DNA from: Candidatus Hinthialibacter antarcticus
GTDB lineage: Bacteria; Hinthialibacterota; Hinthialibacteria; Hinthialibacterales; Hinthialibacteraceae
DNA length: 60,815 bases
Direction of reading: 5' to 3'
Assembly (NCBI GenBank): GCA_030765645.1
Contig: JAVCCE010000056.1
Span: 1-60,815 of the forward strand
Part shown: positions 44,868-53,260 of the stretch, piece by piece
Position numbering within the stretch: position 1 is the first letter of the stretch
How the letters are laid out: each line of letters begins with the position of its first letter
Position numbers and translations under genes: made by a program
The notes under the pieces: generated by a model
Database searches by the model: none
Told to the model about the DNA's origin: nothing
The model's input: only the letters and a program-made list of their open reading frames with translations

Positions 44868-46253
44868 ATGAAAAAGCGTTTTTTCGTCGTTGCATTACTC
44901 GTCGCCCTCGCGCCAGTGTTTGCCATCGCGCAAATAGAACCCACGTTTACCATCAGCGACCCCATCACCCTGTTCCCTGATACGCAGACCAAGGAAGCCG
45001 GTCTGGCGGTCAACACCACCGAAGGGATTAATGAAGTTCTGTTTGTCACCATTGATACCATCGCCATCGACGTTGACCCCATCACGGGCGAAGACGCCGC
45101 CGAAGCCGTGTTTGGGTTTTATTACAATCCAATCACGCTTGCGCAAATTGGCGAACCCTTCATCATCGTCGGCAATCCGCGCGGTAGTTTGCAAAAACTG
45201 ACGGTAACCTACAACCCCGTCAACAATAAGTATTTTGTTGCAGTTGCGGCGGACAGCTATTCACCAAGCGGCGCCCGCGTTCCCTTGATGGCCATCGTCA
45301 ACCCCAGCAGCGAATCTGAGCATGTGTTCAAAGCATGGGCGTGGGACGCTGAAACAACGCAAAATTATCAAGATACCGCCGTCGCCGCCAGCACCAAAAA
45401 CGGAAACTTGCTGTATGTCAGCGAATATTCTCCTGCCGAAGACGGCGGTGAAGGCGTCATCGGCTTGTTGTATGACATGGAAGGCAATTTACTTTCCAGC
45501 GGAAACACTCGTTTAGACCAAGCCGCATCCGATAAAATCATTTCCGATGAAGATGAAGACGATCCAGATGTATATTACCTGCCTGAAAATGATGTTTTTC
45601 TTTTCATTTGCAACACAGACCTGGGTGACGTCCCGAACCGTATTTTCGCCGAAGTCATCCAGCCTGAAATCGGTTCTGACGGCTTGTTGCAATTGGGCGA
45701 GATTCAAATCGTGTCTCAATTACGCAAAGACTTCGATGCAGGACACCCATCAGCCGTTGAAAACCCCTTCACGGGTGAATTCATCGGTGCATTAGATTAC
45801 GGGAACGGCTCTGAAGGCGGCGACTTGTTCTTCTTCAACATTGGCGGTGCGCCAGGTTACGCCTTGACCGAATCGCAAGATCAAATTCCGTACCTTGAAG
45901 CAGCGGGCAACAATCCCTTCAGTCAGCGCCACCCGCGCTTTGCGGTCGATCAAACCAGCGGCGTCATCGTCGTGTCTCACAACGCCCGCGACGGCGTCTT
46001 TCAAGGCATGGCGTTCACACTACTCGGCCCTGACGGCGCCATTCTTCCTGGTCGCCCGGACGATTTGTACAAATTAGTCGAAACGCCAACGGTCATTAGT
46101 AATGACGCTAACTCCCATGACGTAAAATGGGACCCGAACAGCGATTCGTTCCTGGTGATTTACGCCACAGGCGGCGGACTGACCAACGTCGTTCGTTTGA
46201 CTGTCACATCAGACCACATGCCCGCAGACATCGACAACTGGATGACCTACTAA
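44868..46253 (+). CDS. Exported protein of unknown function, W-x-x-Y tail
   Basis: This 461-residue protein has a signal peptide (MKKRFFVVALLVALAPVFAIAQ). The body is beta-rich, with repeating strands that suggest a beta-propeller (for example EAGLAVNTTEG, KYFVAVAADSY, GNLLYVSEYSP, HPRFAVDQTSGVIVVSHNAR). No known catalytic motif was seen. GGAGG precedes the ATG. The C-terminus DIDNWMTY resembles the ends of the CotH-like protein and of the protein at 48174-49739. It is transcribed away from the sigma operon and ends with a strong terminator. Confidence 0.75.
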   Translation: MKKRFFVVALLVALAPVFAIAQIEPTFTISDPITLFPDTQTKEAGLAVNTTEGINEVLFVTIDTIAIDVDPITGEDAAEAVFGFYYNPITLAQIGEPFIIVGNPRGSLQKLTVTYNPVNNKYFVAVAADSYSPSGARVPLMAIVNPSSESEHVFKAWAWDAETTQNYQDTAVAASTKNGNLLYVSEYSPAEDGGEGVIGLLYDMEGNLLSSGNTRLDQAASDKIISDEDEDDPDVYYLPENDVFLFICNTDLGDVPNRIFAEVIQPEIGSDGLLQLGEIQIVSQLRKDFDAGHPSAVENPFTGEFIGALDYGNGSEGGDLFFFNIGGAPGYALTESQDQIPYLEAAGNNPFSQRHPRFAVDQTSGVIVVSHNARDGVFQGMAFTLLGPDGAILPGRPDDLYKLVETPTVISNDANSHDVKWDPNSDSFLVIYATGGGLTNVVRLTVTSDHMPADIDNWMTY

Positions 46254-46281
46254 TTCCGTTTCGTTATTACGCAACTCTTAA

Positions 46282-46313
46282 AACGCCTGGACGAGTGTCC
46301 GGGCGTTTTTTTT
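46282..46313 (+). terminator. Terminator of the 44868-46253 gene
   Basis: AACGCC-T-GGAC and GTCC-G-GGCGTT form a stem with one mismatch, followed by eight T. It lies 28 bases after the stop. Confidence 0.9.
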
Positions 46314-46404
46314 ATTTGGCGACGTTTGGCATTCATCATGCTTTGGCAAGAAAGCATCATGAACGACAATCAAACTTCCATCCATATTAACTTGCGAGAA
46401 TGCA

Positions 46405-46449
46405 GAATCCCCCCTAGCCCCCCTTATTAAGGGGGGCTAGGGGGGATTC
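46405..46449. repeat. Perfect 45-bp palindrome
   Basis: Two 21-base arms that are exact reverse complements enclose a 3-base loop. The arms start GAATCCCCCCTAG and carry runs of six C and six G. Related fragments occur at 32557-32604 and 32705-32719. No gene is apparent between 46254 and 46605. Confidence 0.85.
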
Positions 46450-46605
46450 GTAAATGTCTTTCGAGTTGCCTGCTTTGATAGCCGAACATGCAGCCGCGTC
46501 ATTGCGCACAAGGCATTTTGTCCACCGGGTAAAACGATTCACGTCTTTTTATTTCTCTATCGCTTGCCGGACGCATAGAAACAACGCACAATCGCTGCCA
46601 AGCCT

Positions 46606-47982
46606 ATGAGCGACTGGACTCCCCTGTTTAAGCATACGTTTTCGCCCCAATCCGAAGCCCCGCCCCCATCAGCAGGCGTGTGGTTTGCGGTCATGCACGG
46701 CATTCAATCGTTGCGAATCAATTGCTCCATTGATGCTCCGCCGCCATTGGTTGAAATTATTTTATTTGGCCCCAACAACGAATTTCGCGGGCGCTGGGAC
46801 GCCGCATTTCAAGGATGGAAAGTCCTCGATCAACAAGGCGCCGATGATGGATTCATCACTGGCGATATCCAGTCCGGTCAATGGCGCATCGAACTCCGAC
46901 ATGATGACGCCGCATTAAGCGAACTACGCGCCTCGGTTCTCGTAGAGGGTTCTACAAGCGCCGTACACAAAATGCCTGAACTGCTGATCTACCAACCCGA
47001 AGACGAAGAACCCGACGAAGATGCGCCCTCGTCATGGATGATCGGCGAACTATACGAAACCACTACCCGTTCCAACGGCGCCATGTCGGTTAATCAAACG
47101 CTGTCCGCCTATCAAAATAAGGATTGCGGTTTCGTCGTGCTGGCCGACCGCAACCAGCCGCCGTTAGAAAAATACGCAATCGACCCGGGCTTATCGGTCA
47201 TTCGCGGGCAATCACTGCAAACGCCGCAAGGAAACGCCCTGCTGCTTGGCGTACGCGAACGCATTGATTGGAAAGACGCCGAGGGCGAGAAACCCCTCGC
47301 CAGTTTGATACGCGAAACCCATATCGCAGACGGGCTGTTCTGCCTCGCGGAACCGTTCGCCCGAGAACACACGCCTTGGCTTGAGGATGAAGAAGCAAGC
47401 GCCTTGATTGATTTGCTGCAAATCTGGCCGGGACAATGGGAAAAGCGCTTTGCTGAAATTCAAAAAGCCATGACCTGCTGGGACGCCCTATTGAACCAGG
47501 GCTTCCGCATTTACGGCATGGCGGGCAAAGGGCCGCAAGGACGCGCCGACGACGAAGACGCAGTTCGTATTCCAAAAACGGTTGCATTCACACAAGGCCC
47601 CAGCGAAACCGCGCTGCTTTCGGCGCTCAAACAAGGCCGTTTTTATAGCACCGTCGAACCAGCCCTCTCGCTTTGGACGGAATCGGCGCACGGCGGCGCC
47701 ATGATCGGCGATGAGATGCGCCTGCCCATCGGAACGCCCTATCTGCTCTACCTCTCCATCAGTCAATTAGAAAAAGGAGGATATTTCACCGTCCGCACCA
47801 ACGAGGGAATCTATTGTCAAACACCCTACTCAACCCGTAAAGACACCACATTTAAGTTGGTCGGGTCCGCCCATTCGGGCTGGCAGTGGTTCCGGCTCGA
47901 GGTTTATCAATTCGCGCGGCCTTTTGATCGACTCATTGCTTTTAGCAACCCTATTTTCATCCGTGGAATCGTAAGCGCATAG
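46606..47982 (+). CDS. Degenerate PHP/CehA-like metallohydrolase-fold protein
   Basis: This 458-residue protein follows the layout of CehA/McbA-type PHP-domain phosphoesterases, but the metal-binding motifs are changed. The family's DLHxHT reads ELYETT (148-153), SDG reads SNG (156-158) and TDHN reads ADRN (180-183). Around 310-320 MAGKGPQG takes the place of GGSDAH. Later, GPSETALLSALKQGRFYST keeps the pattern of the family's C-terminal helix. No signal peptide is visible. It is probably a non-catalytic binding protein, though a chemistry without those ligands is possible. Its neighbours are exported proteins of unknown role. Confidence 0.6.
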   Translation: MSDWTPLFKHTFSPQSEAPPPSAGVWFAVMHGIQSLRINCSIDAPPPLVEIILFGPNNEFRGRWDAAFQGWKVLDQQGADDGFITGDIQSGQWRIELRHDDAALSELRASVLVEGSTSAVHKMPELLIYQPEDEEPDEDAPSSWMIGELYETTTRSNGAMSVNQTLSAYQNKDCGFVVLADRNQPPLEKYAIDPGLSVIRGQSLQTPQGNALLLGVRERIDWKDAEGEKPLASLIRETHIADGLFCLAEPFAREHTPWLEDEEASALIDLLQIWPGQWEKRFAEIQKAMTCWDALLNQGFRIYGMAGKGPQGRADDEDAVRIPKTVAFTQGPSETALLSALKQGRFYSTVEPALSLWTESAHGGAMIGDEMRLPIGTPYLLYLSISQLEKGGYFTVRTNEGIYCQTPYSTRKDTTFKLVGSAHSGWQWFRLEVYQFARPFDRLIAFSNPIFIRGIVSA

Positions 47983-48173
47983 AATTCATAGATATATACA
48001 CAACCGATCTTTAATTATTTTTCATTTTTTACTAGCAATTACTTTTTATATATCGTAAGATCACTACTCATCTCGCAAATACTTCCAGTGAAACAATTTA
48101 TTAATCGTTTTTGTTAAATATTCATTTCGACTAGTTCATCTTTGTCTATTTTTTTTGTTGTAGTGGAGGAATT

Positions 48174-49739
48174 ATGATGAAATTAGTATTTCGTAATGTA
48201 GTTGTTTGTTGCGTCGTCTCATTGGTTGTTTCTTCGGTATCAGCCCAGACGCCTCACCGTGCTGAAGATGTTGGACTTGTGCGCGCCACGCCCGATTCCA
48301 TTGGGTTCAACACTGGAGCTGACAATCAATCCAACTGGGAAGGCTACATGTCAAAAACGGGCGACGGAACAATCATCCTGTGCGTCAACACCTTCGCAGA
48401 CGGAGATGCAGGCGGAGATTCAGAAGTCGCCGCGCTCGTTGTCATGTTTCCTGACGGAAGCATTCATGAGTTTTGGGGCTTCTATTCGGATGACGGCTCG
48501 CCATATACCAAGAATATGGACATCATCCGCACCAACGGCAATCCGCCTTCCGTTGCAGGCGATAAACGCCCGGGCAGCCGCAAATTCATCGTCGGCAATG
48601 AAGCAACTCCGATGGATTTCGACGAATTTCAGAGCGACGGTCGTTGGGACGGCAATGATTACTCCGACCATATTTTCGCTGTGCAAATTTTAGAGATGAC
48701 TGACAATGGCCCTGTTAAAGTATCCAACGTCATCGACCCGGCCTATGGCGGACAAACGGGTCAAGGCGTCGGCAAAATTCGTAAAGGCGGAACCATCGGC
48801 CTGTCAAACGGCAACTTCGTCGCTGGCGGCGAAGACCGCACTGGCGAACGGTATCCAAACAGCAGCATTATCAACGGTGAAGACGGCTCCATCGTTGCTG
48901 GCCCGATGAACTTAGCGGGCGACGGCAATTCAAACGAAATGTGGGAAGGCCTGGTCGCGTATGACGGCGGCTTCGCCATTCGTTTAAATCGGCTCGGTAA
49001 CGCCCCGGCTGGCGAACCCAACCCGATACGTCTTCGCTTCTATACCAATGCGGGAGAATTTCGCGGCGAATGGATTCAAGACACCGTTGCTGTTGAAGAA
49101 TTCGGCGGCGAAGCGTTAGACCTCAACAATAACCCTAACGGTCGCACCACCACAATTAACGAAGACACTCGCGGCGATTCGGTCCGCGTCCGCGCGAACA
49201 TCGACGGCAACGCCCTTTACTATGCCGGTCGCGGTTGGGACTTAGACGGCGCCGATAAAAAGTGGGTGTATTTAACCAAAATTGATGCAACCACCATGGA
49301 AACCATCGGCGAAATTCGCGTCAACGAGTTGGCCGAAGACCCAAATAGCGACTTCGAAAACTGGGCGGAAGCGGGACGCGTTTCGTGTGACGTTGACCCC
49401 AACGGCAATGTGACTGTTGTTTGGTCAGACACATCCAATAACTTAAAAGAGCAAGTCATCGCTCGTATATTCAATAGCGACATGGAACCAGTCACGCCGT
49501 CGTTCCTCGCCTTCCAGGGCAGCGACATTGGCTTCGGCGCTGATGGCGGAGAGATCACAGACATTGAAACGCGTAATCCTGACGTCGCCATGACCAGCCA
49601 GTACATCATGATTTCTGCGATTGCGACGGACTTCACCATCACTTCATCGCAAGAACCCGCTCCGGCAAAATCCAGCCTCTTCACCGTGCTGGAAAACCCA
49701 TTAGCGGATTCGGACGTATCACAATGGAGCGTCTATTAA
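48174..49739 (+). CDS. Exported protein of unknown function, W-x-x-Y tail
   Basis: This 521-residue protein has a signal peptide (MMKLVFRNVVVCCVVSLVVSSVSAQ). The body is acidic and rich in Asp, Gly and Asn (for example DGNDYSDHIFAVQI, GRTTTINEDTRGDSVRV and NGNVTVVWSD). It has the look of a beta-propeller or lectin-like surface protein, without catalytic motifs. The C-terminus DVSQWSVY matches the pattern seen in the proteins ending at 32434 and 46253. GGAGG lies before the first ATG; 48177 is an equally good start. It ends with a strong terminator. Confidence 0.72.
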   Translation: MMKLVFRNVVVCCVVSLVVSSVSAQTPHRAEDVGLVRATPDSIGFNTGADNQSNWEGYMSKTGDGTIILCVNTFADGDAGGDSEVAALVVMFPDGSIHEFWGFYSDDGSPYTKNMDIIRTNGNPPSVAGDKRPGSRKFIVGNEATPMDFDEFQSDGRWDGNDYSDHIFAVQILEMTDNGPVKVSNVIDPAYGGQTGQGVGKIRKGGTIGLSNGNFVAGGEDRTGERYPNSSIINGEDGSIVAGPMNLAGDGNSNEMWEGLVAYDGGFAIRLNRLGNAPAGEPNPIRLRFYTNAGEFRGEWIQDTVAVEEFGGEALDLNNNPNGRTTTINEDTRGDSVRVRANIDGNALYYAGRGWDLDGADKKWVYLTKIDATTMETIGEIRVNELAEDPNSDFENWAEAGRVSCDVDPNGNVTVVWSDTSNNLKEQVIARIFNSDMEPVTPSFLAFQGSDIGFGADGGEITDIETRNPDVAMTSQYIMISAIATDFTITSSQEPAPAKSSLFTVLENPLADSDVSQWSVY

Positions 49740-49772
49740 TTTAACGTACTATGGTTTTATGACCTTTTCCCA

Positions 49773-49800
49773 GGCCCGGCTCACGCCGGGCCTTTTTTTT
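49773..49800 (+). terminator. Terminator of the 48174-49739 gene
   Basis: GGCCCGGC and GCCGGGCC form an 8-bp stem with a TCAC loop, followed by eight T. Confidence 0.93.
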
Positions 49801-49899
49801 ATTCACCCGGAAACGAATGTCCGCTTCTACGCTCTCAATCAAAACCGTGCTAGGGTTTTATAGAATTATCACCTCATCTCCAGGAGACGCAGCCAAGGC

Positions 49900-50826
49900 A
49901 TGTTCGCCTATATCATTAACCGGTCGTTACACACCATCCCCGTGCTCATTGGCGTCAGCATGTTGACCTTTCTCATGTTCCACGCCATCCCCGGCGACCC
50001 GGCCCGCATGATGGTCGGAATGCGCCCCGACGTGACCACCATCGAGCAGTTGCGTAAACAATGGGGCTACGACCAACCGTTATATGTCCAATATTGGCGT
50101 TTTGTGAAGAAAGCCGTCACCGGCGACCTGGGGCGCTCCACCTATACAAACCGGGAAGTCACTCCGGTCATTTTAGATCGCGCTCCTGCGACCGCGTTAC
50201 TCGCGTTTGCCGCGATGGTGTTCGCCGTCGTTGTCGGACTGCCCGCTGGCGTACTCTCCGCTTTAAAACGAAACTCCTGGTTGGATTTCGGCTCTATGAT
50301 GTTTGCGCTGATGGGGCTGTCGATCCCCATATTTTTTCTGGCGATTATCCTGCTGTGGGTTTTTGGCTATGAGATGAAGTGGTTTCCGCTTTCGGGGTAC
50401 ATCGACCGCAACGGCTGGGCCGCGTTGATTTTGCCCGCCATCGCGCTGGGTACGCGCCCGCTCGCCATCATGGCGCGTTTAACGCGATCCAGTATGCTTG
50501 AAGTGTTGCGCAAAGATTACATCCTCACCGCCCGCGCCAAGGGACAAGGCGAATGGGCCGTAGTCTTCAAACACGCCTTTCGTAATGCGTTTAACCCGGT
50601 CTTCACGGCTATCACCGGCTCAATGGCAAGTTTGTTGGTCGGTAGTTTTTTTGTCGAAATTATTTTCCAATGGCCGGGCATTGGTCAGTTGGCCATTCAA
50701 GCGATCCAACAGCGCGACTTGCCCATGATTCAGGGGACGGTGTTGTTTGCGGCGCTGATTTTTGTCATCATCAACCTGCTGGTTGATATTGGATACCGCA
50801 TTCTTGATCCACGGGTGAAGTTATAA
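49900..50826 (+). CDS. Oligopeptide-type ABC permease (DppB/OppB-like)
   Basis: This 308-residue inner-membrane permease has six helices. It has the family's N-terminal RSLHTIPVLIGVSMLTFLMFH, LRKQWGYDQPLYVQYWRF and the EAA loop TRSSMLEVLRKDYILTARAKG. The C-terminal GQLAIQAIQQRDLPMIQG motif is present. It pairs with the next gene (shared base at 50826) to form the membrane channel of a peptide or nickel importer. Neither the solute-binding protein nor the ATPases are in the window, so the transporter depends on parts encoded elsewhere. Confidence 0.92.
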   Translation: MFAYIINRSLHTIPVLIGVSMLTFLMFHAIPGDPARMMVGMRPDVTTIEQLRKQWGYDQPLYVQYWRFVKKAVTGDLGRSTYTNREVTPVILDRAPATALLAFAAMVFAVVVGLPAGVLSALKRNSWLDFGSMMFALMGLSIPIFFLAIILLWVFGYEMKWFPLSGYIDRNGWAALILPAIALGTRPLAIMARLTRSSMLEVLRKDYILTARAKGQGEWAVVFKHAFRNAFNPVFTAITGSMASLLVGSFFVEIIFQWPGIGQLAIQAIQQRDLPMIQGTVLFAALIFVIINLLVDIGYRILDPRVKL

Positions 50827-51677
50827 TGAAGACGCTCTTTCGCCAAAAAATGGTGCTCGCGGGATCAATCATTACCCTTACGCTGGTGTTGGTTTCGTTT
50901 CTCGGCCCACTCATCAGCCCGTATACTATTCAAGAACAAACTCTCTCGAACGCGCTGAGCGCTCCATCCTTCAGCCATTGGATGGGTACCGACAACTTTG
51001 GCCGCGACGTGTTAGTGCGCGTCATGGAAGGCGGACGCATTTCACTCTTCGTCGGCGTGATTTCACAAAGCATCGCGCTCATCATCGGCGTCCCGCTGGG
51101 TTGTCTGGCGGGGTATTTTCGCGGGTGGACAGACGGCGTGGTGATGTGGCTCGTTAACGTATTCTGGTCGTTTCCCTACTTGCTTCTCGTGATGGCGATG
51201 AACATCGCCATGGCGGACATGTTTTCGCCGATCGTGCGGGTCTTCATCGCCGTCGGTTTGGTGAGTTGGGTGCTGGTTGCGCGCATCGTGCGCGGGCAGG
51301 TCATGTCGGTGAAAGAGAACGCGTACATTGAAGCGGCGCGCGCGTTTGGGTTTTCGACGCCGCGCATCATTTTCCGCCATCTGATCCCCAATATCATTAC
51401 GCCCATTTTTGTCGTTGTAACGCTGGGCTTTGCCGAAGCCATCATCGCAGAAGCCGCGCTGAGTTTTCTTGGCCTAGGCGTTGAAGCGCCCAATCCCAGT
51501 TGGGGGCAAATGATTGCGGTACACTACGGACGCATCTTCTTCGCTCAAGGCTGGTGGATCGCCTTCTTCCCCGGCGTCGCCATTATGGCGGCGGTGTTGG
51601 GGCTGAACCTGTTGGGCGACGGCTTGCGCGATTTTCTTGACCCGCACCTAAAGGACGAACTCGAGGGCGCCCGATGA
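50826..51677 (+). CDS. Oligopeptide-type ABC permease (DppC/OppC-like)
   Basis: This 283-residue permease has an N-terminal OppC-type helix (MVLAGSIITLTLVLVSFLGPLISPY), HWMGTDNFGRDVLVRVMEG, six helices and an EAA loop (ENAYIEAARAFGFSTPRIIFRHLIPN). The ending LNLLGDGLRDFLDP is typical. Its ATG shares one base with the stop of the first permease gene. Its own stop overlaps the ATG of a GT39-like gene (ATGA), an uncommon follower for this transporter type. Confidence 0.92.
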   Translation: MKTLFRQKMVLAGSIITLTLVLVSFLGPLISPYTIQEQTLSNALSAPSFSHWMGTDNFGRDVLVRVMEGGRISLFVGVISQSIALIIGVPLGCLAGYFRGWTDGVVMWLVNVFWSFPYLLLVMAMNIAMADMFSPIVRVFIAVGLVSWVLVARIVRGQVMSVKENAYIEAARAFGFSTPRIIFRHLIPNIITPIFVVVTLGFAEAIIAEAALSFLGLGVEAPNPSWGQMIAVHYGRIFFAQGWWIAFFPGVAIMAAVLGLNLLGDGLRDFLDPHLKDELEGAR

Positions 51678-53260
51678 ACAGCGCTGACGGTTCTGTTGCT
51701 CAGCGGAACTCGGCGTTGCTTCTCCCTGCGTTGCTCTGTCTACAAGCCCTACTGTTTCTCATCGACCATTTTATTAACTTCAAACCCCTTTGGGTGGATG
51801 AAGGCTACTCGGCGCTCTTGGCGCGGCGTTCGTTTTCTGAAATTCATCAGGCTTTAATTTATGACGCCGGGCCGCCGCTGTATTACGACTTGCTGCATAT
51901 CTGGCGGGCGGTCTTCGGCGAGTCCGAACTGGCGCTGCGTTCGCTGTCGCTGTTGTTTGGATTGCTTTCAACCGTCTTGCTCTACCATTTCGCCAAGCGC
52001 TGGCTGTCGCCGCGAACCGCGTTCTATGCGGCGTTGATTTGGGTCGTGCATCCGTTATCGCTTTTTTATCTCAGCCAAGCGCGCAATTACACCCTGCTGA
52101 TTGCTCTGGCGATTTGGTACGCCGACCGCCTGCTGGCTTATCTTCACACACAAAAGTTCACCGACTTATTGCAAATCGCGCTTGCGCTAACGCTGTCGGT
52201 TTATAATCACAACATAGCCTGGTACGTCGCAATGGCGGGCGGGCTGTCTTCGTTATACTTCACGCGCGATTGGAAGCGCATCGGCGCGTTATTCATTGCG
52301 CACGTCATCCCCGTGTTGTTCTTTCTGCCCTGGCTGCCAGTGATGCAACAACAACTGGCGAACACTGAAATGACCACCGCCTGGATCAAAGACGTATGGA
52401 CGGTTTTCGCGCCGCTGATTTCGATCTTATGCCTTTCGATTGGCGCCACATTAAACCACATGACTCACCCTTGGACTCTTTTATTGTTTTTACCCATGCT
52501 CGCTTTTTGGCCAATCATCAATTACAGATGGCCCGATTTTTTTCCCGACGAACAAAAGAAACGGGTGCGTTGGCTACGACTATTTTCAATCTTCCTCCTG
52601 CTTGGCCCCTGGCTGCAATCAGTTTTGTCGGATCCAATTTATATCATTACAAGAACAGACTTTATTGCATTGCCGTTTCTCGCGATTGCCGTTGCACCTG
52701 GATTCACGCGATTTCCGAATTTGAAACTTCTCTGGAAAACTCTTATTTTAATCGGCCTAGTCGCTCCAATTCTTGTCGCAGTCGGTTTTGGCGTAGGTTC
52801 AGAGCGCGGCATCCCGACATCGTTTGGTCAGAAATATCTGTCTGAAAAAACGATTACTGATTACATTGAACGCCAAGGCAAACCGGGCGACATTGTGATA
52901 TGCACTGATGTTTCGCGTCCGGTCATTGAATATTATCTTTCACCAAAAGGCTTTAATTTCACATCATTCCCACCCGACATGAACGATCAATTGGCGCATT
53001 ACAATGAAAATTGGTATCGCGAGAATTTAAATCTTGAGCAGGAAGCGATAACCACGATTCAAACGGCGAAAAACCTATTGCAAGAAGATTCTTCTATGTG
53101 GGTTGTGGTTTCATTTCGCTCCCCCGTTAGCAAATTTCTCGAGGAGGCGTTACAATCCGACGCTGAGTTGTTTGGTTCGCCGAATCCAATCCGGGCGCCG
53201 CGCATGGGAATTCGTATGCCCGTCACAGACATGTTTATCTTTCGCTATGAACAACGATAA
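51674..53260 (+). CDS. GT39/ArnT-like membrane glycosyltransferase
   Basis: This 528-residue protein has about eleven membrane helices. The first external loop holds LWVDEGYSA, the acidic motif of GT-C enzymes that use polyprenyl-phosphate sugars. GPPLYYDLLHIWRAVFGESELALRSLS matches the mannosyltransferase/ArnT family. The C-terminal soluble part (about 420-528) faces the periplasm. It would glycosylate proteins or lipids at the outer side of the inner membrane; the acceptor is unknown. The ATGA overlap with the upstream permease and 14-base overlap with the next gene show tight coupling. Confidence 0.85.
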   Translation: MNSADGSVAQRNSALLLPALLCLQALLFLIDHFINFKPLWVDEGYSALLARRSFSEIHQALIYDAGPPLYYDLLHIWRAVFGESELALRSLSLLFGLLSTVLLYHFAKRWLSPRTAFYAALIWVVHPLSLFYLSQARNYTLLIALAIWYADRLLAYLHTQKFTDLLQIALALTLSVYNHNIAWYVAMAGGLSSLYFTRDWKRIGALFIAHVIPVLFFLPWLPVMQQQLANTEMTTAWIKDVWTVFAPLISILCLSIGATLNHMTHPWTLLLFLPMLAFWPIINYRWPDFFPDEQKKRVRWLRLFSIFLLLGPWLQSVLSDPIYIITRTDFIALPFLAIAVAPGFTRFPNLKLLWKTLILIGLVAPILVAVGFGVGSERGIPTSFGQKYLSEKTITDYIERQGKPGDIVICTDVSRPVIEYYLSPKGFNFTSFPPDMNDQLAHYNENWYRENLNLEQEAITTIQTAKNLLQEDSSMWVVVSFRSPVSKFLEEALQSDAELFGSPNPIRAPRMGIRMPVTDMFIFRYEQR

